64,000 nt of DNA from Anaerolineales bacterium (lineage in GTDB: Bacteria; Chloroflexota; Anaerolineae; Anaerolineales; Villigracilaceae), in NCBI GenBank assembly GCA_023382595.1, contig JAHDWB010000007.1:62001-126000 (forward strand), written 5' to 3'. The stretch's first letter is position 1; each line of letters opens with the position of its first letter. Below the pieces are notes generated by a model. That model was given only the letters and a program-made list of their open reading frames with translations, searched no databases and was not told where the DNA came from. Positions 24,870 to 33,401 of this stretch are shown here, one piece after another. The position numbers and the translations under genes were made by a program.

Positions 24870-26213
24870 CTACGGGTAGATCCGCTTGATCGTGCGCGGG
24901 AAGGGGATCGCCTCGCGGATGTGTTCGATGCCGCACAGCCATGCCACCACGCGTTCCACGCCCATGCCGAATCCCGAGTGGGGGACCGAGCCGTACTTTC
25001 GCAATTCCAGATACCACTTGAATGCTTCCTCGGGCAGACCTTCGTGGCGGATGCGCTCCAGCAGTTTCTCGGGGTCGCTCATGCGCTCGGAGCCGCCGCA
25101 GATCTCGCCGTAGCCTTCCGGCGCGAGCAGGTCCACGGATTTGCAGACTTCGGGGCGGTCCTGCCACGGTTCCATGTAAAACGCCTTCACCGCGGAGGGA
25201 TAGCCGTAGACGAACAGCGGCTTGTCGTGCAGTTTGGTCAATTCCACTTCGTGCGGCGCGCCAAAATCCATGCCCCATTCGAATTTGAGCAGTTCTTTGC
25301 GTTCCGAGTCGCTCTCTTTTTCGTGGAGTTCGATCAGGTATTTCGCGGCATCGTCATAGGACATGCGCGGGAAGGGACCAACCACATTCTCCAATTTGCT
25401 CACGTCGCGTTCGAGGAATTTCAATTCGGCGGCGCAATCCTTCAGCACGGACTGGACGATGTAGGTGATCATGCCTTCTTCCACTTCCATCAAGCCGTCG
25501 AGGTCGCAGAAGGCGATCTCGGGTTCGAGCATCCAGAACTCGGTCAGGTGGCGGCGCGTCTTGGACTTCTCCGCGCGGAAGGTGGGACCGAAGCAATAGA
25601 CCTTTCCGAAGGCGAAGATGTTGGCTTCGTTGTAGAGTTGACCGGTCTGCGCGAGATAGGCGGAGCCTTCGTCGAAGTAAGGTGTCTCGAAGAGAGTCGT
25701 CGTCCCTTCGGCGGCGGCAGGGGTCAGGATGGGCGTATCGAGGTTGAAAAAGCCCTGACCGTCCAGATACTCGCGCACCGCGGACATGACGCGCACGCGC
25801 ACGCGCAGGATCGCCCACTGGCTCTGCATGCGGATCCACAGGTGACGGTGATCGAGCGCGAAATCAGGACCGTGGTCTTTGAGCGCCATTGGGTAGTCGA
25901 GGTCCGCGGCTTGGACGACCTGCAGATCCTTGATGCCGACTTCGTAGCCGCCGGGGATGCCGGGCGCGCGCTTGTCTTCACGTACAGAGCCGGTGATGAT
26001 CACCGACGATTCCTGCGGAAGTTTGGAGATGGTCTCGAACAGTTCGGGCGTCAGGTCGCCTTTGAAGGCAACACACTGGATGAAGCCCGAGCCGTCGCGC
26101 ACGAGCAAAAAGCACAACTTGCCCTTGTCCGTGCGGTTGTAGACCCAGCCTTTGATGATAACATCCTGCCCGACGTGGTTTGATATTTTTGAAACGCTGA
26201 CGTGTTCGGTCAT
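24870..26213 (-). CDS. asnS: Asparaginyl-tRNA synthetase
   Basis: 447 aa class II synthetase. The N-terminal OB-fold anticodon-binding domain (VIIKGWVYNRTDKGKLCFLLVRDG) is followed by motif 2 (FRAEKSKTRRHLTEFWMLEPE near 220-240) and motif 3 (GFGMGVERVVAWLCG near 420-434). TLFETPYFDEGSAYLAQTGQLYNE is characteristic of AsnRS rather than AspRS. It charges tRNA-Asn with asparagine. Its presence together with GatCAB suggests that GatCAB here mainly serves tRNA-Gln, or that both Asn routes exist. ATG preceded by AAAGGAAC; TATAAT lies ~35 nt further upstream. Confidence 0.95.
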   Translation of the reverse strand: MTEHVSVSKISNHVGQDVIIKGWVYNRTDKGKLCFLLVRDGSGFIQCVAFKGDLTPELFETISKLPQESSVIITGSVREDKRAPGIPGGYEVGIKDLQVVQAADLDYPMALKDHGPDFALDHRHLWIRMQSQWAILRVRVRVMSAVREYLDGQGFFNLDTPILTPAAAEGTTTLFETPYFDEGSAYLAQTGQLYNEANIFAFGKVYCFGPTFRAEKSKTRRHLTEFWMLEPEIAFCDLDGLMEVEEGMITYIVQSVLKDCAAELKFLERDVSKLENVVGPFPRMSYDDAAKYLIELHEKESDSERKELLKFEWGMDFGAPHEVELTKLHDKPLFVYGYPSAVKAFYMEPWQDRPEVCKSVDLLAPEGYGEICGGSERMSDPEKLLERIRHEGLPEEAFKWYLELRKYGSVPHSGFGMGVERVVAWLCGIEHIREAIPFPRTIKRIYP

Positions 26214-26308
26214 GTGGGGAGTTCCTTTAGTAAATAAATTTGGACAATTATATTACATGTAGGTGCAATATTACCTGATAAAAGATGGAGAAGTTTTCAG
26301 AAGAAATG

Positions 26309-27637
26309 TTATTGAGATTTATTAGCACATTCTCTACAAATACAAGTTTTCGTTTTTCCAAATGATTGTATCCAATCTGATGTGATTTGACCGCATTTTT
26401 CGCATGGGTACTCTGCATCAAGAAATGCTAATTCATTTTCTATTTTTGGCGATTCTGATGATAGCTCTTCTGTAGTTGTCTTCGAATTTTTTGGAACAAA
26501 ATAGTGTGGCTCAAAACTCTGAGAAACGTTTATCTTATCTTCAATTTTCTTCCATTGATTGTTTTCTAGTTCGAAATTATGTGGATATTTATCTAAATTC
26601 ATAAACTGCTGCGGATGAAATCTCTTTTGAGGTTGAAACCATGACCTTGAATCATCAATAAGCCAATTCTTGCTTTTATTTTTTAGTTCAGTTTCTAGAA
26701 AAACTTTCAAGTTCTCGAAATCAACGCCAAAATTTGGAGGATATTCAGTCTTGATTTGGCGTCTTAAAACTCGTTCATTTTTATAGTCGAGTTCATTTAG
26801 GGTTGCGTAAGTAATCTTTTCATTTTCTAATTTTGTTTGGATTTCATATATTTGGCGATATTTCTTTTTACTTGGATAGTAAAAATCGACTATACGTAAA
26901 TAAAGCGTCTCAAATTGCTTTGCATATTCTTGCCTTCGCTGTCTTTCTTGATTGTATGTTTCTTGTTCTTTTAGGTGCTTTTGATTTTTTTCTTTTGCTT
27001 TTGCACACTCTGGACATTGCCATTCTCCTAATAAAGAATAATTGCAATTAACAATTTCAAGTGGGTTGTACGCTTTCCATTCTGTTGGCGATGTGTAGAA
27101 ACCTTGGTTGACTTCAATTTCCGCCCATGCAATTTTGTGTTGATTTAGGATGTCAATCTTTTCTTTTTCTATTTGGTGAGTAACCTGTACTTCAATAGCG
27201 CCGACGACTTTTTCTTTTTCAAGTAATGCAATGTCAAGGCGGTATTTGTCATACCGCCATTCTACTTTTACACTATCCCATGTTTCTAAAAGAGTAACTT
27301 CATGCTTGTTTTTATTTAAGCATTCATGTTTGTAACTACCACTATTCCACCCTTTACAATACTGCCAAACTTTCAGCCTTTTTTGTGAAGACAACTCTTC
27401 TTTTATATGATATTTTGCGTTTAAGTGAATAACTGTTTCAGGTTGAGTTGTAACACAAATTGCTCCTTCGTAATGGGCGGCATGGTGAGTTCTAACTTGA
27501 CCAAGCTTTAACAGTACAGGTTGATTACAAACAGGGCAGAAAACTTCTGGTCTTTTATTAGGCGGTAGCTGGGCATAGTCAGAAACATGTTTGACTTTGT
27601 TATTGATTTTTACCCACTGTAAACAGGGTTCATGCAT
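26309..27637 (-). CDS. CoiA-like competence/nuclease-family protein in AT-rich DNA
   Basis: 442 aa. A Zn-ribbon-like FCPVCNQPVLLKLGQVRTHHAAH near residues 33-55 is followed by a PD-(D/E)xK-like segment: YRLDIALLEKEKVVGAIEVQVTH near 130-150, with Asp, Glu and Gln in the expected order. This is the layout of the CoiA-like family. Paired Cys motifs follow (WQCPECAK near 208 and CEKCGQI ... CICREC at the end). CoiA is linked to processing incoming DNA, but the distant similarity does not prove competence. The gene is visibly AT-rich compared with neighbours, and codon use differs, suggesting transfer. AAGGAAA precedes the ATG. Confidence 0.62.
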   Translation of the reverse strand: MHEPCLQWVKINNKVKHVSDYAQLPPNKRPEVFCPVCNQPVLLKLGQVRTHHAAHYEGAICVTTQPETVIHLNAKYHIKEELSSQKRLKVWQYCKGWNSGSYKHECLNKNKHEVTLLETWDSVKVEWRYDKYRLDIALLEKEKVVGAIEVQVTHQIEKEKIDILNQHKIAWAEIEVNQGFYTSPTEWKAYNPLEIVNCNYSLLGEWQCPECAKAKEKNQKHLKEQETYNQERQRRQEYAKQFETLYLRIVDFYYPSKKKYRQIYEIQTKLENEKITYATLNELDYKNERVLRRQIKTEYPPNFGVDFENLKVFLETELKNKSKNWLIDDSRSWFQPQKRFHPQQFMNLDKYPHNFELENNQWKKIEDKINVSQSFEPHYFVPKNSKTTTEELSSESPKIENELAFLDAEYPCEKCGQITSDWIQSFGKTKTCICRECANKSQ

Positions 27638-27743
27638 TTTTCTTTCCTTTGCAATTTCAAGGTTTTATTACAAATTTTACTTTCTTCTTTCTTCTGGCAC
27701 CTTCACCAACAACTTTCTTGCTAGGTTCGAATCGATTTACAAA

Positions 27744-27808
27744 AGGTGACAGTCATCTTTTGTGAAGCACCCCGTAGCGAAGCGGAGTGGGCAAGATGAC
27801 TGTCACCT
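27744..27808. repeat. Long inverted repeat (MITE/REP-like)
   Basis: A perfect 16-bp pair, AGGTGACAGTCATCTT (27744-27759) and AAGATGACTGTCACCT (27793-27808), surrounds a GTAGCG-containing centre. It lies at the 3' end of the S9 peptidase gene, next to the AT-rich CoiA-like gene. Confidence 0.8.
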
Positions 27809-27816
27809 CTAACCAC

Positions 27817-29826
27817 CTACTTCAAATTCTTATCCATCCAGCGCAAAATGTGGTTGAGCCGCGCAATGCGCCGGTCGGTGCGACCAACGCGCGAGAGTCC
27901 ATGCGGTTCTTCGGGGAAGCGCACGAACTCCGTCTCCACGCCCGCGCGTTTGAGCGCCACGAAGGCTTGCTCGCCCTGCTCGATGGGACAGCGATGGTCG
28001 TGCTCGTTGTGGATGATGAGCGTGGGAGTCTTGGCGTCCCCCAAATATTTCACCGGCGACATGTTCCACAACCTGTCCACGCTTTCCTGCGGCGAGCCGG
28101 ATTTCGCCCAGAACTGGAAGACCCAGTTGAAATCGCTCGAACCCCACATGCTGACCCAGTTGGTCACACTGCGCTGTGCCACCGCCGCCTTGAAGCGGTC
28201 CGTATGCCCGACGATCCACAGTGTCATGAAGCCGCCATAGGAGCCGCCGGTCACGCCCATGCGTTTGGAGTCGATGTACGGCTTCCTTGCCATGATGTCA
28301 GCAAATTTCATCAGGTCGTCATAGTCGGGTCCGCCGAAATTACCCCAGATCGCCTTGGAATGTTTCTCGCCGTAGCCCCGTCCGCCGCGCGGATTGGTGA
28401 AGTACACCACGTATCCGTTCGACGCGAAATAGTTGAACTCGTGCATGAAGAACTTGCCATACTGCGTCCACGGTCCGCCGTGGATCTCGAGGATGGACGG
28501 ATATTTTTTCTTCGGGTCGAAATTCGGCGGGAACATGATCCAGCCTTGCAGGTCGGTGCCGTCCGCGCCCTTGTACCAAAATTCCTCCACCTTCGGCAGT
28601 TTGACCGTTGCAAAGAAATCGCGGTTGATATGCGTCAGGTAACGGATGGTACTGCCCTCCAACTCGCGCAAATGGACTTGCGGCGTGTCGTGCAGGCTAC
28701 CGTAGAAGTATGCAGCCTGTTTTTGGGATTTGTCGAACGAGACGGTTCCCAGCGCCCCGCCTTCGCCGATGACCTCGGTCAAATCTTTGCCGTCGATGCT
28801 GATCCGCTTCAACACCGTGGACCCGTGAACTGCCGCCTGGAAGTAGATGAATTTTCCGTCGTTTGACCAGACCGGCGGGACGGTCTCCGCGGCGCCGAAG
28901 TCCGTGATGACGTCAGCGGCGGTGTGCAGGTCATATTTTTCCGTGAGATTCTTCGCAGGCTTGGAACCGTCGATGGGCAGCGCCCACAAACTGGTGTTCT
29001 TGTAGCCTTGATGCTCGCCTTCGTTTCCCAGATACGCCAGCCATTTGCCGTCCGGCGAGAACGAAAGCATATACTTTGACCCGATCGGCGTTTTGAGTTT
29101 GCGCGGTGTGCCGCCATCCGCAGGCATGAGGAACAGATCGTCGCGGTCCGGGCTGGCATCGGGGTCATCCGCGCGGTTGGAGACGAAGGCGATCGTTTTG
29201 CCGTCGGGCGAGAACGTGGGGGAGGTCTCGTCATGGATGGCGCCGTCGGTCAGTTGCTTGCCTTTTCCGGTGCGCGCATCCACGACCCAGATGTGGGTGC
29301 GCTCGTGCGGCAGGTAGCCGTAGCCGTCCATCTTGTAAAAGAGGCGCTTGTAATGACGCACCACCACGCCGAGTTTTTTCTTCTGTTCATCCTTCTCGCG
29401 TTCCAAGGCTTCCGCATCCGTCTTGCGGACGGTGCATAGCAGTTTACGTCCATCCGGCGACCAGCCCACAAGGTTGATCTCCCCGTCGATGGAGGTCAGT
29501 TTGCGCGCCTCACCGCCATGGAACGGGATGAGATGGATCTGCGGCGGTTTTGTATTGTTGGCGCGGTTGGAGAGAAATGCAATCGTGCTCCCATCCGGCG
29601 ACCAGCGCGGGGACGAATCGGATTGGTCACCGTAGGTGAACTGGCGCGGCTCCCCGCCTTTGGTCGGGACGATCCACAAATTCCCATACTTCTTTTCGGT
29701 CTTTCGGTCCACCCGTTGTAAGCGGTACACAACGTGACCGCCATCCGGCGAAATGCGCACATCGGATAGTTGCTGCAGGGCGTACAGGTCTTCGGCAGTG
29801 ATCGAACGTTTCTTGGGGGCTGGCAT
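27817..29826 (-). CDS. S9-family prolyl oligopeptidase (acylaminoacyl-peptidase/DPP type)
   Basis: 669 aa. An N-terminal beta-propeller of PD40/WD40-like TolB repeats (several copies of SPDGxxIAFxSNR, about 25-370) is followed by an alpha/beta hydrolase domain (about 400-669). The catalytic Ser is in GVTGGSYGGFMTLW, the Asp in NEHDHRCP and the His in EEPHGLSR; all three are intact. It cleaves short peptides, the propeller excluding folded proteins. No signal peptide, so cytoplasmic peptide turnover is likely. AAAGGAG precedes the ATG. Confidence 0.93.
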   Translation of the reverse strand: MPAPKKRSITAEDLYALQQLSDVRISPDGGHVVYRLQRVDRKTEKKYGNLWIVPTKGGEPRQFTYGDQSDSSPRWSPDGSTIAFLSNRANNTKPPQIHLIPFHGGEARKLTSIDGEINLVGWSPDGRKLLCTVRKTDAEALEREKDEQKKKLGVVVRHYKRLFYKMDGYGYLPHERTHIWVVDARTGKGKQLTDGAIHDETSPTFSPDGKTIAFVSNRADDPDASPDRDDLFLMPADGGTPRKLKTPIGSKYMLSFSPDGKWLAYLGNEGEHQGYKNTSLWALPIDGSKPAKNLTEKYDLHTAADVITDFGAAETVPPVWSNDGKFIYFQAAVHGSTVLKRISIDGKDLTEVIGEGGALGTVSFDKSQKQAAYFYGSLHDTPQVHLRELEGSTIRYLTHINRDFFATVKLPKVEEFWYKGADGTDLQGWIMFPPNFDPKKKYPSILEIHGGPWTQYGKFFMHEFNYFASNGYVVYFTNPRGGRGYGEKHSKAIWGNFGGPDYDDLMKFADIMARKPYIDSKRMGVTGGSYGGFMTLWIVGHTDRFKAAVAQRSVTNWVSMWGSSDFNWVFQFWAKSGSPQESVDRLWNMSPVKYLGDAKTPTLIIHNEHDHRCPIEQGEQAFVALKRAGVETEFVRFPEEPHGLSRVGRTDRRIARLNHILRWMDKNLK

Positions 29827-29897
29827 GAGTTACTCCTTTTCGGAATAGAGTTTTATGAAATACATGTGAATTGTATAACAAACTGCTGTATATGGGT

Positions 29898-29928
29898 AAA
29901 AAAACAGCCACTCCGAAGTGACTGTTAT
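29898..29928 (-). terminator. Terminator downstream of the DUF1801 gene
   Basis: Minus strand: AACAGTCACT-TCGG-AGTGGCTGTT followed by T-run. One mismatch in the 10-bp stem. The region between it and the DUF1801 stop (30053) holds no gene I can support. Confidence 0.85.
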
Positions 29929-30052
29929 CTTGCTCTACCGTACATTCACCCGTTTTTACCGCGAAGAGCGCTATTTTAAGATTTCCTTTGCGATCTTCAT
30001 GAACTGTGCGGTTCAATGTTGGAATTTGTACGGTGGAGAATTATCGTATAGA

Positions 30053-30469
30053 TTACTTGTTCAGTTTTTTCGTTGTCTTTACTGATTCAACGATGATCTC
30101 TTTGAGCACGTTCCTGTCCACATCCGCCAGTTTTTTGATGTACAAACAAACTTTGGACGTGGAATGTTTGCCGAGTTTTTTGAGCCTGCCTTCGTATCCT
30201 TCCATGCCAGGGTCGATATAAAGGGTGATGTATTGTTTGCGCGGCGAGAAGGCGATCAGGGGCCAGGGCAGCTGGCTTCCATTGGCATAGGTCAGCATAT
30301 ATTCGCCGAAGCCCACAATACTGCTGCCCCACATGGCAGGCTCGGTTTTGGCGGCTTGCTTCATCATCTTCACGATCTCAAAACAATCGGCGCGGGTCTG
30401 TTCGTTGGGAATGCTCTCCAGAAACGCTTCGACACTTGCATTTGTTTTTTGGGTTTTCGGCTCTGCCAT
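30053..30469 (-). CDS. DUF1801 (YdhG-like) protein
   Basis: 138 aa. The N-terminal SVEAFLESIPNEQTRADCFEI and the central MWGSSIVGFGEYMLTYANG and IAFSPRKQYITLYI are typical of the DUF1801/YdhG family, whose structure is known but whose biochemical role is not. Soluble, single domain, normal length. Own promoter (TACAAT) and AAGGAG before the ATG. Confidence 0.85.
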   Translation of the reverse strand: MAEPKTQKTNASVEAFLESIPNEQTRADCFEIVKMMKQAAKTEPAMWGSSIVGFGEYMLTYANGSQLPWPLIAFSPRKQYITLYIDPGMEGYEGRLKKLGKHSTSKVCLYIKKLADVDRNVLKEIIVESVKTTKKLNK

Positions 30470-30562
30470 CGGGTCAACTCCTTAATAAAGGTTGGAGTGA
30501 TTGTAGCATAAATGTTCTATTTTCACAGGTCGGATTTCCGAAGATTTTGCAATGACCTATTT

Positions 30563-32008
30563 TTATTTCTTCCGCTCTTCCAAGCCCTTCACCATCAATT
30601 CCTTTGCGACGTTCGGGTCTGCCTTGCCTTTAGTGGCTCTTGCAACCTGCCCCATGAACCACTGGAACAACGTCTCTTTGCCCGCGTTGAACTCGTCCAC
30701 TTCTTTGGGGTTGTCGTTCAATATTTTCGTCACGATCTCTTGAATGGCGCTTACATCGGTCAGTTGCAGGAGATTCTTTTCTTTGACGATCTGCGCCGGG
30801 TCGCCGCCATTTGTGAATAGTTCGGTCAGCACGGTCTTGCCTGCGCTCGCGCCGATGGTCTTGTCCGTCACCATGTCGATCAGTTTGGCGAACGCCTGGG
30901 GCGCGAGAGTTACATCGTCAATGCTCAAGCCTGAGTCGTTCAAGTAGCGCATGAACTCGCCTGCGATCCACGAGTGGACGGTCTTGGCAGGGCTTTTCGA
31001 TTTCGTGACGACAGATTCAAAATAATCTGCCAGCGCCTTTTCGGAAGTCAACAGCCGCGCATCCTGCGGCTTTAATTCATATTGATCGATGAAGCGCGAT
31101 GTCTTTGCTTCCGGCAATTCGGGCAGTCCACCCCGAATCGACTCGATCCACGCATCCGATAATTGCAGCGGAGGCAGGTCAGGCTCGGGGAAGTAGCGAT
31201 AGTCGTGCGCCTCTTCCTTCGACCGTTGGCTGGTCGTTACGCCCCGCACATCATCCCAGCCGAGAGTTTCCTGCACGACCGTGCCGCCTTCTTCATAAAT
31301 TTGAATCTGGCGTTCGATCTCATATTGCGAAGCGCGGACGAGCGCGCGGAAGCTGTTGAGATTTTTAATTTCGGTGCGCGTGCGGAACTCGTCACTGCCG
31401 ACGGGGCGCACAGAAATATTCGCCTCAAAACGAAGCACACCTTTTTCCATATCGCCAGAGTTCACGCCGAGGTAACGCAAGATCGCGCGGACTTTCGTGG
31501 CGTAATCGAGCGCGGCTTCGACGGTGCGGATATCCGGCTCGGAGACGATCTCAAGCAATGGGACGCCTGCACGGTTGAAATCGACCAGCGCATAATTTTT
31601 TTCGTGCGATAGTTTGGCGGTATCCTCTTCGATGTGAACCCGCCTCACTCTCACTTTGAGTTGATTCTCTCCATCGGCATTGACTTCGAGCCAGCCTTTT
31701 TCTGCAATCGGCAATTCATATTGCGAAATTTGATAGCCTTTGGGCAGATCGGGGTAATAATAATTTTTGCGCGCAAAGGTGTTGTGTTTGTTGATGGAAC
31801 AGTTCAACGCGAGACCAACCAGCGCGGCAAGTTCCGTCGCCTTTTTGTTGACGACCGGCATGGCACCCGGCAACCCTGTGCAGACGGGGCAGATGTTTGT
31901 GTTCGGCTCCGGCGCGGAGCCATAGTCTGCGGAGCAGCCGCAAAACATTTTGGAGTTGGTGAGCAACTCGCCGTGAATTTCAAGTCCGATTACGGGTTCG
32001 TATTTCAT
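30563..32008 (-). CDS. gatB: Asp/Glu-tRNA amidotransferase subunit B
   Basis: 481 aa, full length. [14 protein letters not shown] at the start and [21 protein letters not shown] near 80-100 are GatB signatures; the cradle domain and C-terminal YqeY-like helical tail (ending [18 protein letters not shown]) are present. GatB holds the kinase site that activates the misacylated Glu/Asp on tRNA before amidation. No clear Shine-Dalgarno precedes the ATG. It is not beside gatA/gatC: a phosphatase gene and a divergent DinB gene lie between them, so the subunits must be co-ordinated from separate transcripts. Confidence 0.95.
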   Translation of the reverse strand: MKYEPVIGLEIHGELLTNSKMFCGCSADYGSAPEPNTNICPVCTGLPGAMPVVNKKATELAALVGLALNCSINKHNTFARKNYYYPDLPKGYQISQYELPIAEKGWLEVNADGENQLKVRVRRVHIEEDTAKLSHEKNYALVDFNRAGVPLLEIVSEPDIRTVEAALDYATKVRAILRYLGVNSGDMEKGVLRFEANISVRPVGSDEFRTRTEIKNLNSFRALVRASQYEIERQIQIYEEGGTVVQETLGWDDVRGVTTSQRSKEEAHDYRYFPEPDLPPLQLSDAWIESIRGGLPELPEAKTSRFIDQYELKPQDARLLTSEKALADYFESVVTKSKSPAKTVHSWIAGEFMRYLNDSGLSIDDVTLAPQAFAKLIDMVTDKTIGASAGKTVLTELFTNGGDPAQIVKEKNLLQLTDVSAIQEIVTKILNDNPKEVDEFNAGKETLFQWFMGQVARATKGKADPNVAKELMVKGLEERKK

Positions 32009-32048
32009 AGTTGGTTAGTCTCTTGGTTGGATAGTTTCATGTTGAAGG

Positions 32049-32741
32049 TTACAAGTTTGTTTCGAGCAATTTCTCTTTTATAGCGTTGATATCACTTTGA
32101 GACATGCCGCCTTCGAGGAGATAATTTTCGAGGTCAATGCCTGCCAATGTTCGTTGCAGCACTTCGTAAGCATTGGTGTTGCGTTCTGCTAAAAGTTGGT
32201 CGCGGACGGGGTCTGCGCTTAATTCATAGTCGGCGGTGATGTCTTGAAGAGAGACGCCGACAAGGCTGAGCAATAAAAATGAAATGATGCCGGTACGGTC
32301 GTATCCGCGTTTACAGTGGAGGAAGACTCCGCCGGGTTGAGCTTGGGCAATGGCTTGAAGCGCGGCGGCGTGACGATGTGCCCAAAGGTTGAGCGCATCG
32401 ATCCAATACAGCGGTGTGCCCCATAGGTCGGAAGTCGCCCATTTTTCGACGAATTCCTTGTTCGTCACATCTTCGATCTCAACAGAAACCACTTGAATAT
32501 CAGAACGCGGCGAGACGACGATGGGATGATCTTTTTCTTCCAGTCCATGCGTGCGCAGGGAGAGGATGGTGCGGATGCCATGTTGATAAAGCGCATCCCA
32601 GCCTTCATTTGTGAGGTTGGCTGGCTGGTCGCCGCGGACGATGGCTCCCCAACGGGTTTTGTATCCGTTGGAAGCAGTCATGCCGCCCAAGTCGCGGACG
32701 TTATTGCAGCCTTGCCAGTTGAGAATACGATTTGTTGTCAT
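32049..32741 (-). CDS. Tyrosine/dual-specificity protein phosphatase (Y_phosphatase3 family)
   Basis: 230 aa. The catalytic P-loop HCKRGYDRTGI (Cx5R, about residues 137-147) is intact, with the N-terminal NVRDLGGMTASNGYKTRWG pattern typical of this bacterial tyrosine phosphatase family (formerly linked to IphP/lipid phosphatases). It dephosphorylates phosphotyrosine, phosphoserine or phosphoinositide-like substrates. No signal peptide. It ends 41 nt before gatB and may be co-transcribed with it. The TAAAAT upstream is a possible -10. Confidence 0.85.
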   Translation of the reverse strand: MTTNRILNWQGCNNVRDLGGMTASNGYKTRWGAIVRGDQPANLTNEGWDALYQHGIRTILSLRTHGLEEKDHPIVVSPRSDIQVVSVEIEDVTNKEFVEKWATSDLWGTPLYWIDALNLWAHRHAAALQAIAQAQPGGVFLHCKRGYDRTGIISFLLLSLVGVSLQDITADYELSADPVRDQLLAERNTNAYEVLQRTLAGIDLENYLLEGGMSQSDINAIKEKLLETNL

Positions 32742-32812
32742 TCGTTTATTCCGCAGATTTTATTAGAACACACGTGCTATACTGTTTCAAACTCAGATAA
32801 AGGAGCAACTTT

Positions 32813-33304
32813 ATGAATGCAGATGCCTTTCGCCATTTTTACAACTATCACTTTGCCGAGAACCGCAAGGTCTGGGAGCATGTCGCTTCATTGACCTTTG
32901 AGCAGTTCACTCAGAAAGCGGATTACTCTCGCGGCTCGATTCGGGAGCAACTCATTCACCTCATCGATGCAGAAGATGTGTGGATCAGCGAGTTGCGCGG
33001 CGCTCAACCGTCTGAGCCTTTGCCTGAAACGACGGATGTAGATGACCGTGATGCCATCCGCGCCTTGTGGGATGCCGTGGAGCAGAACACCCGCACGTAT
33101 CTGTCAGACTTACAAGATGACCAGTTGTTCTCCAAGCCGATCACCGATCCCGAAGAGGACAAAGACTTGATCGTCTGGCAGGTCTTGCTTCATGTTGTTA
33201 ATCACGCCACCGATCATCGCGCTCAACTTCTGCGTGCCTTGCATGACTTGGGCGTGGACACGAAATATCAGGATTACATTTTTTACGTGTATGAAAATCC
33301 GTGA
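32813..33304 (+). CDS. DinB/YfiT-type metal-binding protein
   Basis: 163 aa four-helix bundle. His residues at REQLIHLIDAEDVW (about 45-58) and HVVNHATDHRAQLL (about 125-138) form the DinB metal site. Members include thiol transferases (bacillithiol or mycothiol), but this subgroup is not assigned. AAGGAG lies before the ATG, with an extended -10 (TGC-TATACT) about 35 nt upstream. Faces the opposite way to its neighbours and ends in a palindromic repeat. Confidence 0.85.
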   Translation: MNADAFRHFYNYHFAENRKVWEHVASLTFEQFTQKADYSRGSIREQLIHLIDAEDVWISELRGAQPSEPLPETTDVDDRDAIRALWDAVEQNTRTYLSDLQDDQLFSKPITDPEEDKDLIVWQVLLHVVNHATDHRAQLLRALHDLGVDTKYQDYIFYVYENP

Positions 33305-33308
33305 CGAT

Positions 33309-33401
33309 TTAATGTTATTCTGAGCCACATTCTTGTTCTTTGCAGCGAAGAATCTCTGTGCTGTGGTAGAGACTCTTCGCTGGCGCTCAGAGTGACATTA
33401 A
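33309..33401. repeat. Long imperfect palindrome at the gatA 3' end
   Basis: TTAATGTTATTCTGAGC on the left mirrors GCTCAGAGTGACATTAA on the right, with inner arms GCAGCGAAGAATCTCT / AGAGACTCTTCGCTG. The GTCATTCTGAGC-GAAGAATCTC type is a widely dispersed MITE-like repeat. It overlaps the gatA stop codon and would act as a hairpin between the convergent genes. Confidence 0.75.

Noticed and set aside
24661-25278. A 205-codon open frame on the minus strand
   Set aside because: It is antisense/out-of-frame to asnS, with improbable Arg-rich composition, and runs through the structured RNA and the asnS terminator.
29970-30006. A 9-codon frame (MKIAKEILK) between DUF1801 and its terminator
   Set aside because: No ribosome site and no promoter specific to it; too short to support without conservation.
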